Assembly (NCBI RefSeq): GCF_033958435.1
Contig: NC_134145.1
Location: 35,863,501-35,927,500, forward strand
Reading direction: 5' to 3'
Length of the DNA: 64,000 bases
Source: Carettochelys insculpta
Taxonomy: Eukaryota; Chordata; Testudines; Carettochelyidae
The translations under genes were made by a program, and so were the position numbers. Below the pieces are notes generated by a model. It did not search any database. It was not told where the DNA came from and worked only from the letters and a program-made list of their open reading frames with translations. Of this stretch, positions 11,386 through 23,635 are shown one piece after another. How positions within the stretch are numbered: position 1 is the first letter of the stretch; each line of letters opens with the position of its first letter.

Positions 11386-12850
11386 AACATGTTTCTTTTA
11401 AATTCTGATCATCTACTTTTTCATCATACGTTAACTCTGCTTCTGAAACAAAAAGTCACTTTGAACCAAATCCATTTGCTTAAATGTCCAGTTGAAACAT
11501 TTTGAAATTTTCAATACATTTTTAAAAAACTTTAATCGGGAGATTCATTGAAACCTTTCCCTTGCACAGTTTTTACAAAACAGTATTCTTCTGATACTTC
11601 AAAAAAGAATCAAGACATCTCTCAGGATCAGGAACAAAGTCCAGCACTGTGATGGTCGGACTCTGCACGTATGAGTGATGGCCATGGAAGTTACGAGCTG
11701 TTGCTGATCAAGGGGACGAGCATGCTGCTGGCCAAAGCAGGCTGCTACACTGAGGCAATTACCTCATGAAAAGAAGTGCCCAGGAGGGGTACCATGAAAT
11801 TGTACAAAGTTTATTTCTGGGATTCAAAAGATAGACATTTTCTTCCATTGGAAGAAGATTCTTGTTTATTGCAGTAACAAGTTTGTAACTGTGTCATATG
11901 TTGTTGTGACTCAGGGACCTTTTGGGGCAAAATAGGGGCATAAAGTTATAGGAATCCCCTGTGCCTGGTATGTGAATGTTAGATCACCAAAGAGTGGCAT
12001 GTTAGATCTCTAATGCAAACTGATGTCATACTATCATCTGTGAAATGCATGCACAGATACAATTTAAGGAATTATGTATATTTATTGTTAGAAATTATAC
12101 TCTTAAAATATACATCTTGGGGGGTTGGTTACCATGAAAGGTGAAAATCATGGTTTTTTTTCCAAGAGAAAGATTCCATCAATCCATTTGCATGGAAGTT
12201 GAGTTCTGTCTAGTTCACAGTGGGTAACCAGTACCCTTCTAGGTTAAATGCTAATGAAAAGATGATGGGGACTTCAGAAGGAAACCTACAGGAAGAGGTA
12301 AACCTTGGGGGAGAAGGTGTACATGCACCTGGGGTTTAAGCAGATCAGCATTTGCTTCATGGAAAAGGGATTACAGATAGGCCTCATTGAAAATGCTGGA
12401 GAGAACTTTGAGTGAGATCAGCATCTTTAGCGAGGAGGATAATATGTTACTGAAGTTTAGTCTCTAGAAAGTGGATTTGATTTTGTTTTATGGATAACCA
12501 TTTATTTCCATTATTCTAACTCACTGTCATTTGAATCTCTGTTCTTTGAAAATAATTGTTCTTGTTTTCACTATACATAATCAAAATGCTATATATGTTG
12601 CAGAGCTGTGTCCTAAGCAGGGCATAATTGATAAAGCAAGTTGTATTGTTCCTTTAGGAATAGCAGAACTGGCAATTCCGAGTGTCCAGTGAAACACAGG
12701 TTGGACACTACAGGGAATGCCCAGCAGACTCAAAGGTGGTCGATGCCTATCAATTACCTGTACACAGAGAATGAGGCCTATGGAGGCCTGAAAGGTAGTG
12801 ATTTCGTTATCAGGGGTTGATGGTTTCAGGGAGCTGATCCACAGTAGACA
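11386..12850. other. No feature recognised
   Basis: AT-rich sequence with short chance ORFs. No repeat ends or splice-bounded exons were seen. Confidence 0.45.
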
Positions 12851-12854
12851 CAGT

Positions 12855-13243
12855 GGGCTTGTCTACACTACCACTTTCCTTCGAAGGAAGGATGGTAGTT
12901 AGGGTGTTGGGAGTTTACTAATGAAGTGCTGCCGAGCATAGCCAGCACTTCATTAAGCAAATTCCCGCCTGCAGCAACTTCAAAGTTTTAAACTTCGAAA
13001 TACCAGCATGTGTCTAGCCACAGCTCACCCGCTGGTACTTCAAAGTGCCAGGGCAACTTTGAAGTCCCCTTACTCCTGCAAAATTTCAAACTGCAAAAGT
13101 TTAAAACTTCGAAGTTGCCCTGGGGGAGGGAGGGAATTTGCTTAATGAAGTGCTGCCTATGCTCGGCAGCACTTCAGTAGTAAACTCCCAACACCCTACT
13201 TACCACCCTTCCTTCAAAGGAAGGTGGTAGTGTAGACAAGCCC
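12855..13243. mobile_element. Foldback MITE, Harbinger-type ends, 3-bp duplication AGT
   Basis: A 389-bp element whose two halves are reverse complements over more than 100 bp. It starts GGGCTTGTCTACACTACCAC and ends GTGGTAGTGTAGACAAGCCC, and it carries the internal mirrored words TTCCTTCGAAGGAA, GGGTGTTGGGAGTTTACTA and GAAGTGCTGCCGAGCATAG. It is flanked by AGT on both sides (12,852-12,854 and 13,244-13,246), the 3-bp duplication length of PIF/Harbinger elements. GTCTACAC lies at positions 7-14 from the end, as in the coding Harbinger elements in this window. It encodes nothing and would depend on a transposase in trans. Confidence 0.85.
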
Positions 13244-13290
13244 AGTAAGGGATAGTGGTGTGATGCTTCCTAACAACAGTTGCTTTAGTC

Positions 13291-13805
13291 CAGTGTTTCT
13301 CAACTGAGGGCATGTGTATGCTTGTGAGTACACCGAGGTCTTCCAGGGGTACATCAACTCATCTAAATAATTCCCTAGTTTTACAACCAGCTACATGAAA
13401 TACATTAGTACACTCAGTGCACTCTAAAACTGTCTACTGCTTCATATGCATTATGTTGAAATGTAAGTACAATATTTCTATTCCAAAACATTATTTGATA
13501 ATAAGATGGTAGAAAGTCAGCAAGTTTTCAGTGGTAGTCTTCTGTGATTATTTTTACATTATTTTATAAGTAGTTTTTAAGTGAGGTGTAACTTGGAGGT
13601 ATGCAAAACAAATCTGACTCCTGAAAAGGGTACAGTAGTCTGGAAAGGTTGGATGGCACTTGTTTTAGAACTTCAGATTACCTTAGGACCATGTTTCTCA
13701 CACAGTGGTACACATACCCTTATGGGTAAGCAAGAGATGTCTGGGGGTACTTATAATTTTTTTAAATGTAGTACTTTATTAAAAAAAAAGGGTTCAGAAA
13801 CACTG
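13291..13805. mobile_element. Non-autonomous hAT element, 8-bp target duplication
   Basis: It starts CAGTGTTTCTCAACTGAGG and ends GGTTCAGAAACACTG, the short CAGTGTTTCT-type inverted repeats of hAT (Charlie-like) elements. The flanks CTTTAGTC (13,283-13,290) and CTTTAGTT (13,806-13,813) match in 7 of 8 positions, the duplication length of hAT. Near 13,690-13,735 a second partial end-like sequence (GTTTCTCACACAGTGGTACA) suggests an internal deletion or a nested relic. No transposase ORF is present. Confidence 0.8.
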
Positions 13806-14149
13806 CTTTAGTTCACATATTCACTTCACATCACTTTCATTTCAGTTTACAACAGACCCCACATGAGAGTACAAGGGTTGTGAAGAAGTGTTTTGTAACT
13901 TCTTCCAGCTCAATGTGGGTCTTGTATGTGTATTCAGAGACTTGGTGCAATTTGGTTCTTACTGTTTTATTTGTATATTGATGGGTAAGACAGAGGTCCC
14001 AGTATGCTAAGTTTTGCGTAAGTACTTATTACGGGACACTCCCTGTCACACAGCTTACACCATAAATAGACAAGACTGCAAAGGATAGTCTTTCAGGATG
14101 GGATGGGCCCTTTAAGAAGGACCTTGTCCAGCCCTCCTGAGTAAGCTTG

Positions 14150-14800
14150 CCAACTTTCTAATAGAACAAAACAGAACACTCCAGCCTGGCCCTGCCTCCT
14201 GCTTACCCCATCTGCCCCTTCTTCCATTGCTCACTCGCCCCCACCCTCACTCATTTTCACAGGCAGGGGGTTGGGAGGTGAGTGGGAGATGAAGACTCCA
14301 GCTGGGGGTACAGGCTCTGGGGTGGAGCCAGGGATGAGGAGTTTGGGGTGCAGGAAAGGGCTGTGTTTGGGTGTGGGAGAGGACTCCAAGCTGGAGCAGG
14401 GGTTTCAGAGTGTGGGGTTCAACAGCCCTTACTGCAGTTCCAGGGCATCTGACAGGTCCCTGCAGCCCCTAGGCACGTGGGCAACTAGGGAGCCTCTGCA
14501 TGCTGCCCTCCTGCCCAGAACTGACTCCCCTGCAAAGGGTTGGTTGGTTATAGTTCCTGGCCAATGGGAGCTATAGAGCTGGTACTCAGGGCAGGGGAAG
14601 CATGTGGAGCCACCCTGGCAGTCCATGTGCCTATGGGCTGCAGAGACCTGTGAGCGGTTTCTGGGAGCTGCATGGAAGTAGGGCAGGTAGGGAGCCTACC
14701 TTAGCACCCCCACTGTGCTGCTGACTGGACGTTTAATGATCCTGCCAGCACTGTCAACTGGAGCCACCTGATATTCCAGTTGAAACCAGACATCTGGCAA
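14150..14800. repeat. GC-rich dispersed repeat, probably hAT-related
   Basis: The ends are GCTTGCCAACTTTCTAATAG and GACATCTGGCAACTCTG, sharing only TTGCCA in inverted order. The interior is rich in GGGTGCAGG-like words and contains CCTGGCCAATGGGAGCTAT (14,550-14,575), a phrase common in turtle interspersed repeats and seen again near 63.27 kb. No matching target duplication was found. The ORFs inside look like chance products of the purine-rich composition. Confidence 0.4.
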
Positions 14801-16124
14801 CTCTGCCTCTGAGCCTTATTAACAGTCTCTTGATGGGAAGTGATAGAAGGCATCTGGTCTCTTTAAAAAGCCATCTGAGAGTAGGAAATGGAGAAAAAGA
14901 CGTGGGAGGAAAGCTGCAGAGAGTTTACATGGCTTCTACTGGCTGCTAGAGAGCATGCGATCAAAAGACTCCAGCCTGGTAGGAGTGGCCTGCCAAAAGC
15001 AAGGGAAGACTTGAGGTGGGAAGGCTCGGTAGTAGTCCAGAGGAGAGGAGGATTTTTCTCTGGGAAAAGCCTCAGAACTGATTTTTTTGAACCATATATA
15101 AATAAATGAGATCCAAGGATTCTGCACTGGTGGAGTTTTTTAAAGGATGCCCAATGATCAGAAACTGAGACAATGGATTGCAGAACTAGCCCAGGCCATG
15201 AGGGTGGTATCTACCCTGTTACACAAAGATGATATACCCTATTTGCATACACTGGAAATGGAGGGACAGAGATATTAGGGCTCCACTCCTGAACATAGTT
15301 GCATATATGCTTAACTTTAGACATATGAATAGTTCCTTTGAAGCTAGTTGAACTGCCCAGTAAGAAAGTAAAACATGTGCATAGCTGTTTTCGGGATAGG
15401 GACATAAGTGACAAGCCGAGAAAACACAAAGGCTGTGGCAGAATCAGTAGCTGAATCTATATCTTGAAGTCCTAATCTAGCGTATTAGCAATGAGAAGAG
15501 TTTTCCTTCCGTGCGTGCTGGACTACTCTTAGTGTAATTTAGAAACAGATGTTGCATTTGACTCCAATACCCTTGGTGTATTTGGTCAGACTGCAGGGAG
15601 AATGACTGACTGCCCTGGAAGAGAAACATGGGGAAGGAGATCCTGGGCTTGAAAAATGCCTTCCTCTGACTTCACTGGATCTTGAAACTGTTGTAGATTG
15701 AGCCCAGAAGGAGAGGAAAGAAGTGCATACTGGACCTGCTCTCCTTTTGTTTCACTGTACTTTGGACCACCAGGAGAGGAGGGTGGTCCTGGATTGGCTC
15801 TCATGCTCCACCCTTGGTAATTTACATGTTTCCCTGCCCTACTTCAGCTTCTTACCATTCACCCTCCCCATAGCTGTGGAGATACATTTCCAGGAGGCAC
15901 TGGGTCTTACTGGTCACCTGCTTTTCAGGAAAGAGAAGGCATTTTTCTCTTCAGTCAGAATAGTTGAGGTTCCTGGCAACCTTCTGGAGAGACAGCTGGG
16001 ATAAAGAAAATTAGGATTTAGAAGCTGATATTAAAAAAAGAAATAGGGAAATAGAGTCTCAACTTGTTCCTTGTAGCCGGTGTGGGTAAAGGTGAAAAGC
16101 ATTTGCTCCCAGAGACAAATTATA
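14801..16124. other. No feature recognised
   Basis: Mixed-composition DNA with several short ORFs on both strands that carry no recognisable domain. Confidence 0.4.
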
Positions 16125-16452
16125 CAGTAAATTCTTTCATATCCAGTAGCCCAGGGACTGGGAGGTTGCCAGGTATTCAAATATTCTGGATAATAGAGAG
16201 GTATACCCAGCAATGCATAACACTAACGATTAGATATTAAGCAATGAATAACACAAGATTAGATATTAAGAAACAAACAAAAATATGTGCAGAGTACTTT
16301 AACTACCACCAACAGTAGTACCATGCTGTATTTGCTGTATTTACTTTCACTATACTGTACTTACGGAAAACATAGCTAAAATTTACTTATTGTTAAAATG
16401 CCAGTTATTTGAGAGTTCTGGATAATCGAATGCTAGATATGAAAGTTTACTG
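16125..16452. mobile_element. Tc1/mariner (Tigger-like) MITE with TA duplication
   Basis: The element begins CAGTAAATTCTTTCATATCC and ends GATATGAAAGTTTACTG. The two ends are inverted copies (CAGTAAACTTTCATATC in reverse complement), and the sequence inside both contains TTCTGGATAAT. It is flanked by TA at 16,123-16,124 and 16,453-16,454, the obligatory duplication for this superfamily. At 328 bp with no ORF it is non-autonomous. Confidence 0.75.
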
Positions 16453-17581
16453 TACCTGGGATTTTAGTTGATGGATCTTAGGTTTATAAGGGGGAGGCCT
16501 GAAAACATATGAGGCAAAAGCCTGCTTGGTATCTTCTCCCTCCCACCAGGAGGTTGGTGGAGGGGAGGTTTAGAGGATTCAGAAGTGAGCTGAGTTTCAG
16601 ATCTAAAAATGAAAAGAGAGGGTTCTACTCCAAACTGGTTGTATGGTGGGAGCCCTGTAACGTCACACTGTCCCCAGCTAAATGCCCATGTGTGAGATGG
16701 ATAAGCATGCATTGACCCCATCTACTGTTGTGGTGGTGTAGCTGGAGCCTGCCACTTAAAATCCAGTCCAGTGTCTGTGTCTGCTTGTCTTTCACCTGCA
16801 TGTCCTGAGTGTATGGCCAGTGCTGCACAAGATGATGATGATGTCTTCTAAGCTGGGGTCAAAAACTCCAGTTATAATAGCAAACTTTATTTTCAGCTAT
16901 ATTTCATGACATGGGATAGTTCAATGCTGGTGATCCTTTGAACAGTTCAACTACAAAGCTGAGAGCTTTCTTTTACCTTTTGGAATTTAGAGTCTTCATT
17001 TATAAAAGCCCATTGTTTTTGAGAATCATGGACAGAGGTTCCTTTCAGTAACCTGCTACCTACTTCTATCAACTGTACTATTCTGACTTGCTAATTATTG
17101 CTAGAGTTTTTTTCAATTTACTGATCCACCTACAGTAGTTTGTCTATGATATCCTTTTTAATCACAATGACTAAGTCATTACTAACTGAACTGCGGAGGT
17201 GCCAGGGATCAGTGACTCTGGCACATCATATTTTGCCTGTCGTGGCTGATGTATAGCAGAAAGATTGTGTACACGGACTTCTAACAATTAGGCATCACTC
17301 TGCTGTTCAGAAATGGATTGAAGAATTTAAATAACCAGTTTAAAAGCATTCAGTGAGTTAAAAAAATTAGATTCCAAATTATGTGGCAAATGAAACAAAT
17401 TTTAACGTACAATGCTAGACCTTAACAGTTTACCGTGCCTCCTCTTTTATAAAGACAGTGGCTAGCAGTAAAAAGCTAAATCATAACAGTTTAGCTAAAC
17501 GTCTCTCTCTGTATTAAAGAGGGACCTTTTTACTGTTGCCTTTAATTTAATAAGCTCTCTGAAATGATTCTCTCCCTATAT

Positions 17582-17617
<36 letters not shown>

Positions 17618-18330
17618 TACACACATGCACACACAAGCTGGAAAGCAATTAAATCCTTTTCAAGTAAAAACTGGAGAAATTTGAGATCAATTGCTAATCT
17701 TAGTCCATGCGTCACTGATTTCATGTTTACATTTAAACACTATGGCCCCGATCCGCCAACCGGAAAATAACAAAATGCAACTTATTTTGGAAAAATGTAA
17801 ACTAATACATCAGGGAAAATAATCTGTAACACATTCAAAGTGGGAAAATCTTAGGAAACAGGTACTTCTGAAAGAGACCTATAGCCAGTAACTGAAACCT
17901 GATTTTCAGTACAATCTGACTATAGACGTTTTGGACCAAGTACAAAAAGATTGTCATGGAGCACAAGGGTGGCTCTGTAGGCTTCTGGAATCATTGTACC
18001 TGGATAGCTTGCGTTCACAACTGAGCCTCACATTGCTAGAAAATACACAATTGGCAGGAAAGATGAATGAAGTGAGATTAAAACAATCAATGTGGTCACT
18101 GTTTAAAAAGTGATCAATACCATATACCTTTCTTAATTATTTTTAATTCTAAGTACAGAGAGATATTTCTAAGGTACTTCAGATTTGTTGCTACTGGCAA
18201 ATGTTGCCTTCTTTTAATGGTGATGAGTGTAAATATGTCCAAGTTGGCTATGTTATAATTAAGGGAGACAGTACACCACTCTAATATTTTGAAGCCCTTA
18301 AATAATAAGGGCAATGAGATTCTGTTGTTC
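16453..18330. other. No gene; contains a (TAA)n microsatellite
   Basis: A perfect TAA run lies at about 17,584-17,617. The flanking DNA is AT-rich without recognisable repeats or exons; ORFs across the run are artefacts of the trinucleotide repeat. Confidence 0.5.
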
Positions 18331-18560
18331 AGTGAGATGTTACCAGGAATAATGGGATGTAATTATCGAAGTTATAGGCTGAGTATTTGTACTGTGCTTT
18401 GGAATAGTCTCCCAAGAGACATTGGAAATTTTAAAAATAGAGGTGAGAACTACGTTTGACACCCACTGACAAAATGGTCTATCAGAAATAATCATGCCTT
18501 TACAGGAGATTGATTAGATGATCTCATATATCCTTTTAATTATATGATCCCATGGAGTTC
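18330..18560 (+). repeat. Diverged CR1-type LINE 3' end
   Basis: The order of words is that of the last codons and 3' UTR of CR1-like elements: TGGAATAGTCTCCCAAGAGA, then a stretch like TTTTAAAAATAGAGGTGAGA, then GATTAGATGATCTCATATAT close to a short tail. Compare the open copy at 240-345 (GTGGAACTCCTTGCC). It is heavily mutated with no open frame. Confidence 0.55.
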
Positions 18561-19059
18561 CTGGGAACAGAAGCATAATCATTGGATCATCAGGCTTTAA
18601 ATTCTAAAATGATGTGTATATGGGAACATGTTCAGTGTATCACATTTTGTGGAGCCAGCAAACATACTTCTGTACAATACAGAAACTGCGTAGGTTTACA
18701 AATTGTTACAGCAATGTAAATTTGTGATTAATTGCTGCAGCTTCATTAATAGACTTCTCTTGCTTGGTCACAATCTATCTATATTCAGGTTGTAGGGGAT
18801 ATTCAGATACTGTAAAAAGCTGTTGAATAGTTTGTGTTTATGATCAGCTTAATGAATAGCTTACGACTTATTAGGTATCCTTCCTGATTCATTTTCCTGC
18901 CCTCTGTTAATAGTAATTGTGTGTCCACTTGTCTTCTGAGATTATATGGGATACAAATGATTCAATTCTACATCCTTTGGGTTTTTTTATCTGCCTGTAG
19001 AAGGCATTCTTCAGTCTACGTAGACTATGGATCACGCCCTTCGTAGTTCCATTTGGGAT

Positions 19060-21110
19060 CACCATTTGCAGCGTCGACTGTGACTGTGAAGGCCCACATG
19101 AGAGTGACAGTCCTTGCTGCATCTGTTGCATGTATAATGGGTGTCTGGCAGGTCCTTACTGTGCTTTCTGTGGGCTCGCTTCTCCTCTGCTAGCTGTCTG
19201 ATCCTCATCTCACCCTTCTGAAGGCCCTTGTATAGTTCCTGCCTCCATCTGCTGTGATCGTCTGCCAGCTCCTCCTAGCTGTCCAGCTCGATGTCTACCT
19301 CCCTGAAGCCCCTCTTGCAAACATCTTGTAGCGCAAGTGGGGGCGTCCAGGAGGTCTTTTGCCAGAGGTTAGCTCGCCATACAGGATGTCTTTTGGGATC
19401 CTTCCATCATTCATCCTGTGGACGTGGCCAAGCCAGCGGAGCTGCCGCTGTCTGAGGAGGGTGTGCATGGCTGGAATTCCAGCTTGCTGAAGGATGGAGG
19501 TGTTGGACACTCCATCCTTCCATGATATTCCAAGGATGCACCTGAGGCAGTGCAAGTGGAAGACGTTCAGCCTCTTTTCCTGGCAGGTGTACAGGGTCCA
19601 AGACTCGCTGCCGTAAAGGAGGGTGCTGAGGACGCAGGCTCTTTAGACTTGCATTTTGGTGTGGGTGTACAACTTGATGTTATTCCACACTCTCTTGCTG
19701 GGTCTGCACAGAGTTGTGGGTGCTTTTCCAATCCTTCTATTTAGCTCAGTCTCCAATGACAGGGTGTCAGTGATGGTGGACCCGAGGTAAAAGAACTCGT
19801 GGAGGACCTCTAACGTATAGTTGTCAGTGCTGATTGATGGAGGTTCAGCAACATCCTGACCAAGTACGTTTGTCTTCTTTAGGCTGATGGAAAGCCTGAA
19901 GTCCTTGCATGCTTTGGTGAGCTGATCCAGCAGTTTCTGAAGCGGGTTTTCTGTGTGTGACACTACAGCAGTGTCATCTGCGAACAGCATATCTCTAATG
20001 AGGACTTCCTGCACCTTAGATTTAGCTTTCAGCCTTACAAGATTAAACAGTTTCCCATCAGATCTTGTGTGCAAAAAGATGCCCTCTGTTGAAGATCCAA
20101 AAGTGTGCTTCAGGAGGAGTGTGAAGAAGATCCCGAACAATGTCGGAGCAAGGACACATTCTTGTTTGATGCTGCCTCTGAGGCTGAAAACATCCGATAA
20201 TGTGCTGTCATATTGGATGGTTCCTCTCATGTCTTCATGGAAAGACTGGATTATCTTGAGTAACCGTGGCGGACAGCCTATCTTGTGAAGCAGTTTGAAC
20301 AGTCCATCCCTGCTGACCAAGTCGAAGGCCTTGGTCAGGTCAGTGAAGGCAATATAGAGTGGCTTCCTCTGCTCGCTGCATTTCTCCTGCAGCTGCCTCA
20401 GGGAGAAGACCATGTCAATGGTAGATCTCTCTGTGCGGAATCCGCACTGTGATTCAGGATACACCCTCTCAGCAATCTTGTGGAGTCTGTCGAGGATGAC
20501 GCGAGTGAACAGTTTACCAGTGATGCTTAGGAAGGAGATTCCATGGTAATTGTTGCAGTCGCTTCTGTCTCCTTTGTTGTTACACAAGGTTACAATGTTA
20601 GCGTCACGCATATCCTGTGGAACCTCTCCCTCTCTCCAGCACAGGCACAGTAGCTCATGTAGGGGTTCCAGGAGGGTGTCCATGGCACTCTTGATTACCT
20701 CTGATGGTATACCATCCTGGCCTGGGGCCTTTCCTACCGCAATGCTGTCGATGGCTTTCTTCAGTTCATCCACAGTTGGTTCCTGATCCAGTTTGTCCAT
20801 TACTGGTAGGAGATCGACGGCATCGAGGGCTGTATCAACCACAATGTTCTCACGTGAGTACAGCTCAGAGTAGTGCTTGACCCAGTGCTCCATCTGTTTG
20901 GCTTTGTCAGTGATGACTTCACCAGATTTGGATTGCAGAGGTGCCATCTTGTTCTGGGTGGGTCCTAATGCCTTCTTGATACCCTCGTACATTCCCCTGA
21001 GATTACCAGAGTCAGCACTGGTCTGGATGCTGCTGCATAGCTTGAGCCAGTAGTTGTTGGCACAGCGCCTGGCTGTCTGCTGTACTGTTTTTCTGGCTGC
21101 TCTGAGTGCT
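19060..21110 (-). pseudogene. LINE reverse transcriptase with C-terminal zinc knuckle, broken
   Basis: The main open stretch (20,992-19,643; 449 codons) contains, in order, GKAPGQDGIPSEVIKSAM, the fingers box YHGISFLSITGKLFTRVI, GFRTERSTIDMVF, AFTDLTKAFDLVSRDGL, and the catalytic DMLFADDTAVVSH with FADD intact. After an in-frame stop (TAA near 19,645) it continues with ACVLSTLLYGSESWTLY, LRQRQLRWLGHVHRMNDGRI and GKRPPGRPHLRYK. The frame then breaks again before YTCNRCSKDCHSHVGLHSHS followed by RRC, a CCHC-type zinc knuckle near 19,075-19,150. Upstream of 20,992 the same protein continues in another frame (CANNYWLKLC). The protein would copy the element RNA at a nicked site; this copy is inactive. 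Confidence 0.85.
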
Positions 21111-21111
21111 T

Positions 21112-22210
21112 TCAGGGTACTCTGCTTGGTGAGCGTTTGTACTCCAGGAGTGCAGTGCGCTTCTTTTCGATGGCTGGAATCATCTCATCAGATTTAGCTT
21201 CGAACCAGTCACTTGTGTTTCTAGCTCTTCTTCCAAACACCGACAAGGCCGTGTTGTAAATTGTATCCCTCAGATGCTGCCATCTGGATGTCACATCGGA
21301 ACCCCCAGGGCTGCTGCGCAGATTCTTCTTGAGGGTCGCTCTGAACTTTTCAGCTCTCTGAGTTTGCTGTCTTTCTGGCATCTGGCGGGGCCTTCCAGTT
21401 GGTTTACAGTGGTACAGCTTCTTGGGTCTCACCTTGAGTTTGGAGCAAACTAGTGAGTGATCTGTATCGCAGTCAGCACTATGATAGCTGCGTGTCAGAA
21501 GGACGTTTTTGAGGCTATCACGTCTAGCGATGACCACGTTTAGTTGATGCCAGTGTTTCAAGCGTGGGTGTCTCCATGACACTCTGTGCCGTGGCTTGGT
21601 TTGGAAAATTGTGTTTGTGATGCACAGATTGTGGTACATTCAAAGTTCGAGAAGATGCTGTCCATTTTCATTCATTTTTCCCACACCGAAGTGGCCTAAG
21701 TAGGAAGGCCATGAGTTACGATCGGCTCCAACTCTTGCATTGAAGTCACCCAAAATGTACAGTTGTTCACGAGCAGGTATTTGCGCTATGGCAACACTAA
21801 GCATGTCATAGAACTTGTCTTTTACTTCTGGTGTGGCGTACAGGGTTGGAGCGTAAGTGCTGATCAGGTGGACAGGACCGGCGCAAGTTTGAAGTATGAC
21901 CTGAAGGAGTCTTTCTGATCCACCCATGACTAATTCCACCATTTGTAGAAGGGTGTTTCTGATGGCAAAGCCAACACCATGCTCCCTGGGTTCTTCTTGG
22001 GCTTTACCCTGCCAGGAAAAGGTGTAGTCCTTTTCCTTTAGAGATCCCGAATCTGCGAGTCGCGTCTCTTGCAGAGCAGCAATGTCAACTTGGAGCCTCT
22101 TCAGTTCCTCATTGATGACAGCGGTCTTTCAGGTGTCGCTAATGTCCTGAAGATCTTCAGTCAAACCGGTCAGCATGGTCCGCACATTCCAGCAAGCAAG
22201 CTTAAAACTT
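21112..22210 (-). pseudogene. LINE endonuclease (exonuclease/endonuclease/phosphatase fold), broken
   Basis: Minus-strand translation starts KLACWNVRTMLTG (near 22,200), the first conserved box of APE-type LINE endonucleases. It continues through DIAALQETRLADSG (catalytic Glu box), HGVGFAI, HLISTYAPTL, LYILGDFNARVGADR (Asp/Asn catalytic box) and, in the next open segment, SADCDTDHSLV, the terminal Asp-His box. This domain nicks target DNA for target-primed reverse transcription. Stops occur near 22,125 and at 21,640 (TGA after HLLEL), and the frame shifts just below 21,112 before the reverse transcriptase. All catalytic boxes are still readable, so decay is recent to moderate. Confidence 0.8.
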
Positions 22211-22757
22211 TGATGGTTTCCTTTTCTTATTCATTTTCTTATTGGTTTGCCTGGTGATCAAATTTCAGTCACTTGTCAGGTTTGGGAACCTAAAGCCTCA
22301 CGCACCCAGTGAGGCCGGTGAACTGTGGCGGAACAGTACCCTACTGGCTGGGGGCTGCCCAGCTTGAGGCGAGCAGTGACTGTCCAGTGAGATGCGATGA
22401 TCTCTCCCACCATCGAAGGCAACCCCGGCTCTCGTTCTCTACGCCAATCGAGCGAGAGCTTATAATCAGTATCTGTTACCTCCCGTATTGGTTCAATGCT
22501 GTTAAGCGATGCTGAAGTACCTCTCCAGGCATGAGCCTGTGCAATTTTTTTTTTTGGAAACTTGGGCTGCCCAGACCCCAATGTCCCCCTCTCGCCTTTA
22601 CTGTTATATGGTCCAAAGGAGAGGATAACCTCTACGTCTGGTATCAGCTCAGCTGCAGGAGTTGCTGGGTCAATGCCAGAAGTTGGCACAGAACTGCCTT
22701 AGGACTCCCCTCTGGATTTGCTGTCAGGGTTTACTCCCTTAGCCTTGCTCCTTTCCA

Positions 22758-22785
22758 AGATAACCCACTGCCTTGTGGGTTATCT
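22758..22785. repeat. Perfect 11-bp hairpin
   Basis: AGATAACCCAC, a 6-nt loop (TGCCTT), then GTGGGTTATCT. It lies just outside the presumed 5' end of the minus-strand LINE. Function unknown; it may belong to the LINE 5' UTR or be coincidental. Confidence 0.6.
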
Positions 22786-22799
22786 GCCTGTATATGTTA

Positions 22800-23632
22800 A
22801 GAATACCATATTCTCTGTGTTGTACAGATGATGCATATGTATTTACCACCACCAATTTCCTCAGTTTTCCAGTCTTTATTCAAGTTGCTTACTAGAGATA
22901 AACATGTAAATGCCACTTTGGAAGTGCAACTATTTTGGGTGAATCCACAGTATAAATTATACTACCCTATGCATAACGTTGTTCCTGTTTCCAAATCTTT
23001 TGAACATAACCAGCATTATCAAAGTTCCTAGTTCAGTGAAATCCTTTCTGCAGTCATCATATCAACTGTCCGTTCCATCAGAAATGCTGATAGACTGAAA
23101 GCTCTCCCATCAAACAGTGATGCAAGAATATTAATTACTGTAGTGCTTTTTAATTTCTAAGCTGGAACATTATCATTTGCTCTTTTATGGAGTTCTAGAT
23201 TGAACTGTATGAACATTAAAGGGAATTTAAAAAAAACTTTTTTTTTTCCCCTACCGGTATACAGTTCCACACTCACATTCATGCGGTCCTCCTATCAATC
23301 CAAAGACTCCCTCCTGGCAAAGCTTTGGATTCCTTTAAAAATGAAATGGTCTCATTACAAGGTTCAACAACTCTTCAATGGCCCCATCAAATTAATTCTG
23401 CCGTTATTCTTAGTATTTTTGTGATGAAACCTGAAGATAATTAAAACTCTGCAATTTGTCTTTTTCAGAATGTAAGTACTGCTGATGTGTTGTGCAAAAT
23501 ACAAGCCCTCATGCTGTCAAGAGATGCCCTAAACCAGCTTTTATCTCTCATTATCAACTGGAACAATGACTATGTCTCTAAATAATTTTAGGTGTAAAGA
23601 AATGTTTGACTATTGGAGAAACTAGAGGACAT
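22800..23632. other. No feature recognised
   Basis: AT-rich DNA with a poly-A/T patch at 23,227-23,248. No repeat ends or exons were identified. Confidence 0.4.
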
Positions 23633-23635
23633 CTT

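Larger units (their letters stand above)
18950..22545 (-). mobile_element. Nearly full-length APE-type non-LTR retrotransposon (RTE-like; clade uncertain)
   Basis: On the minus strand the order is a GC-richer 5' UTR (22,545 to about 22,200), an apurinic-type endonuclease, reverse transcriptase, a C-terminal region and a zinc-knuckle end at about 19,060. It is a single-ORF layout of about 1,000 codons, broken by several stops and frameshifts. The exact 3' end and target duplication were not resolved. It is the most complete LINE in the window and differs from both the CR1 pieces and the 5.2-6.1 kb LINE, though it is related in its C-terminal part to the fragment at 37.8-38.5 kb. Confidence 0.8.
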
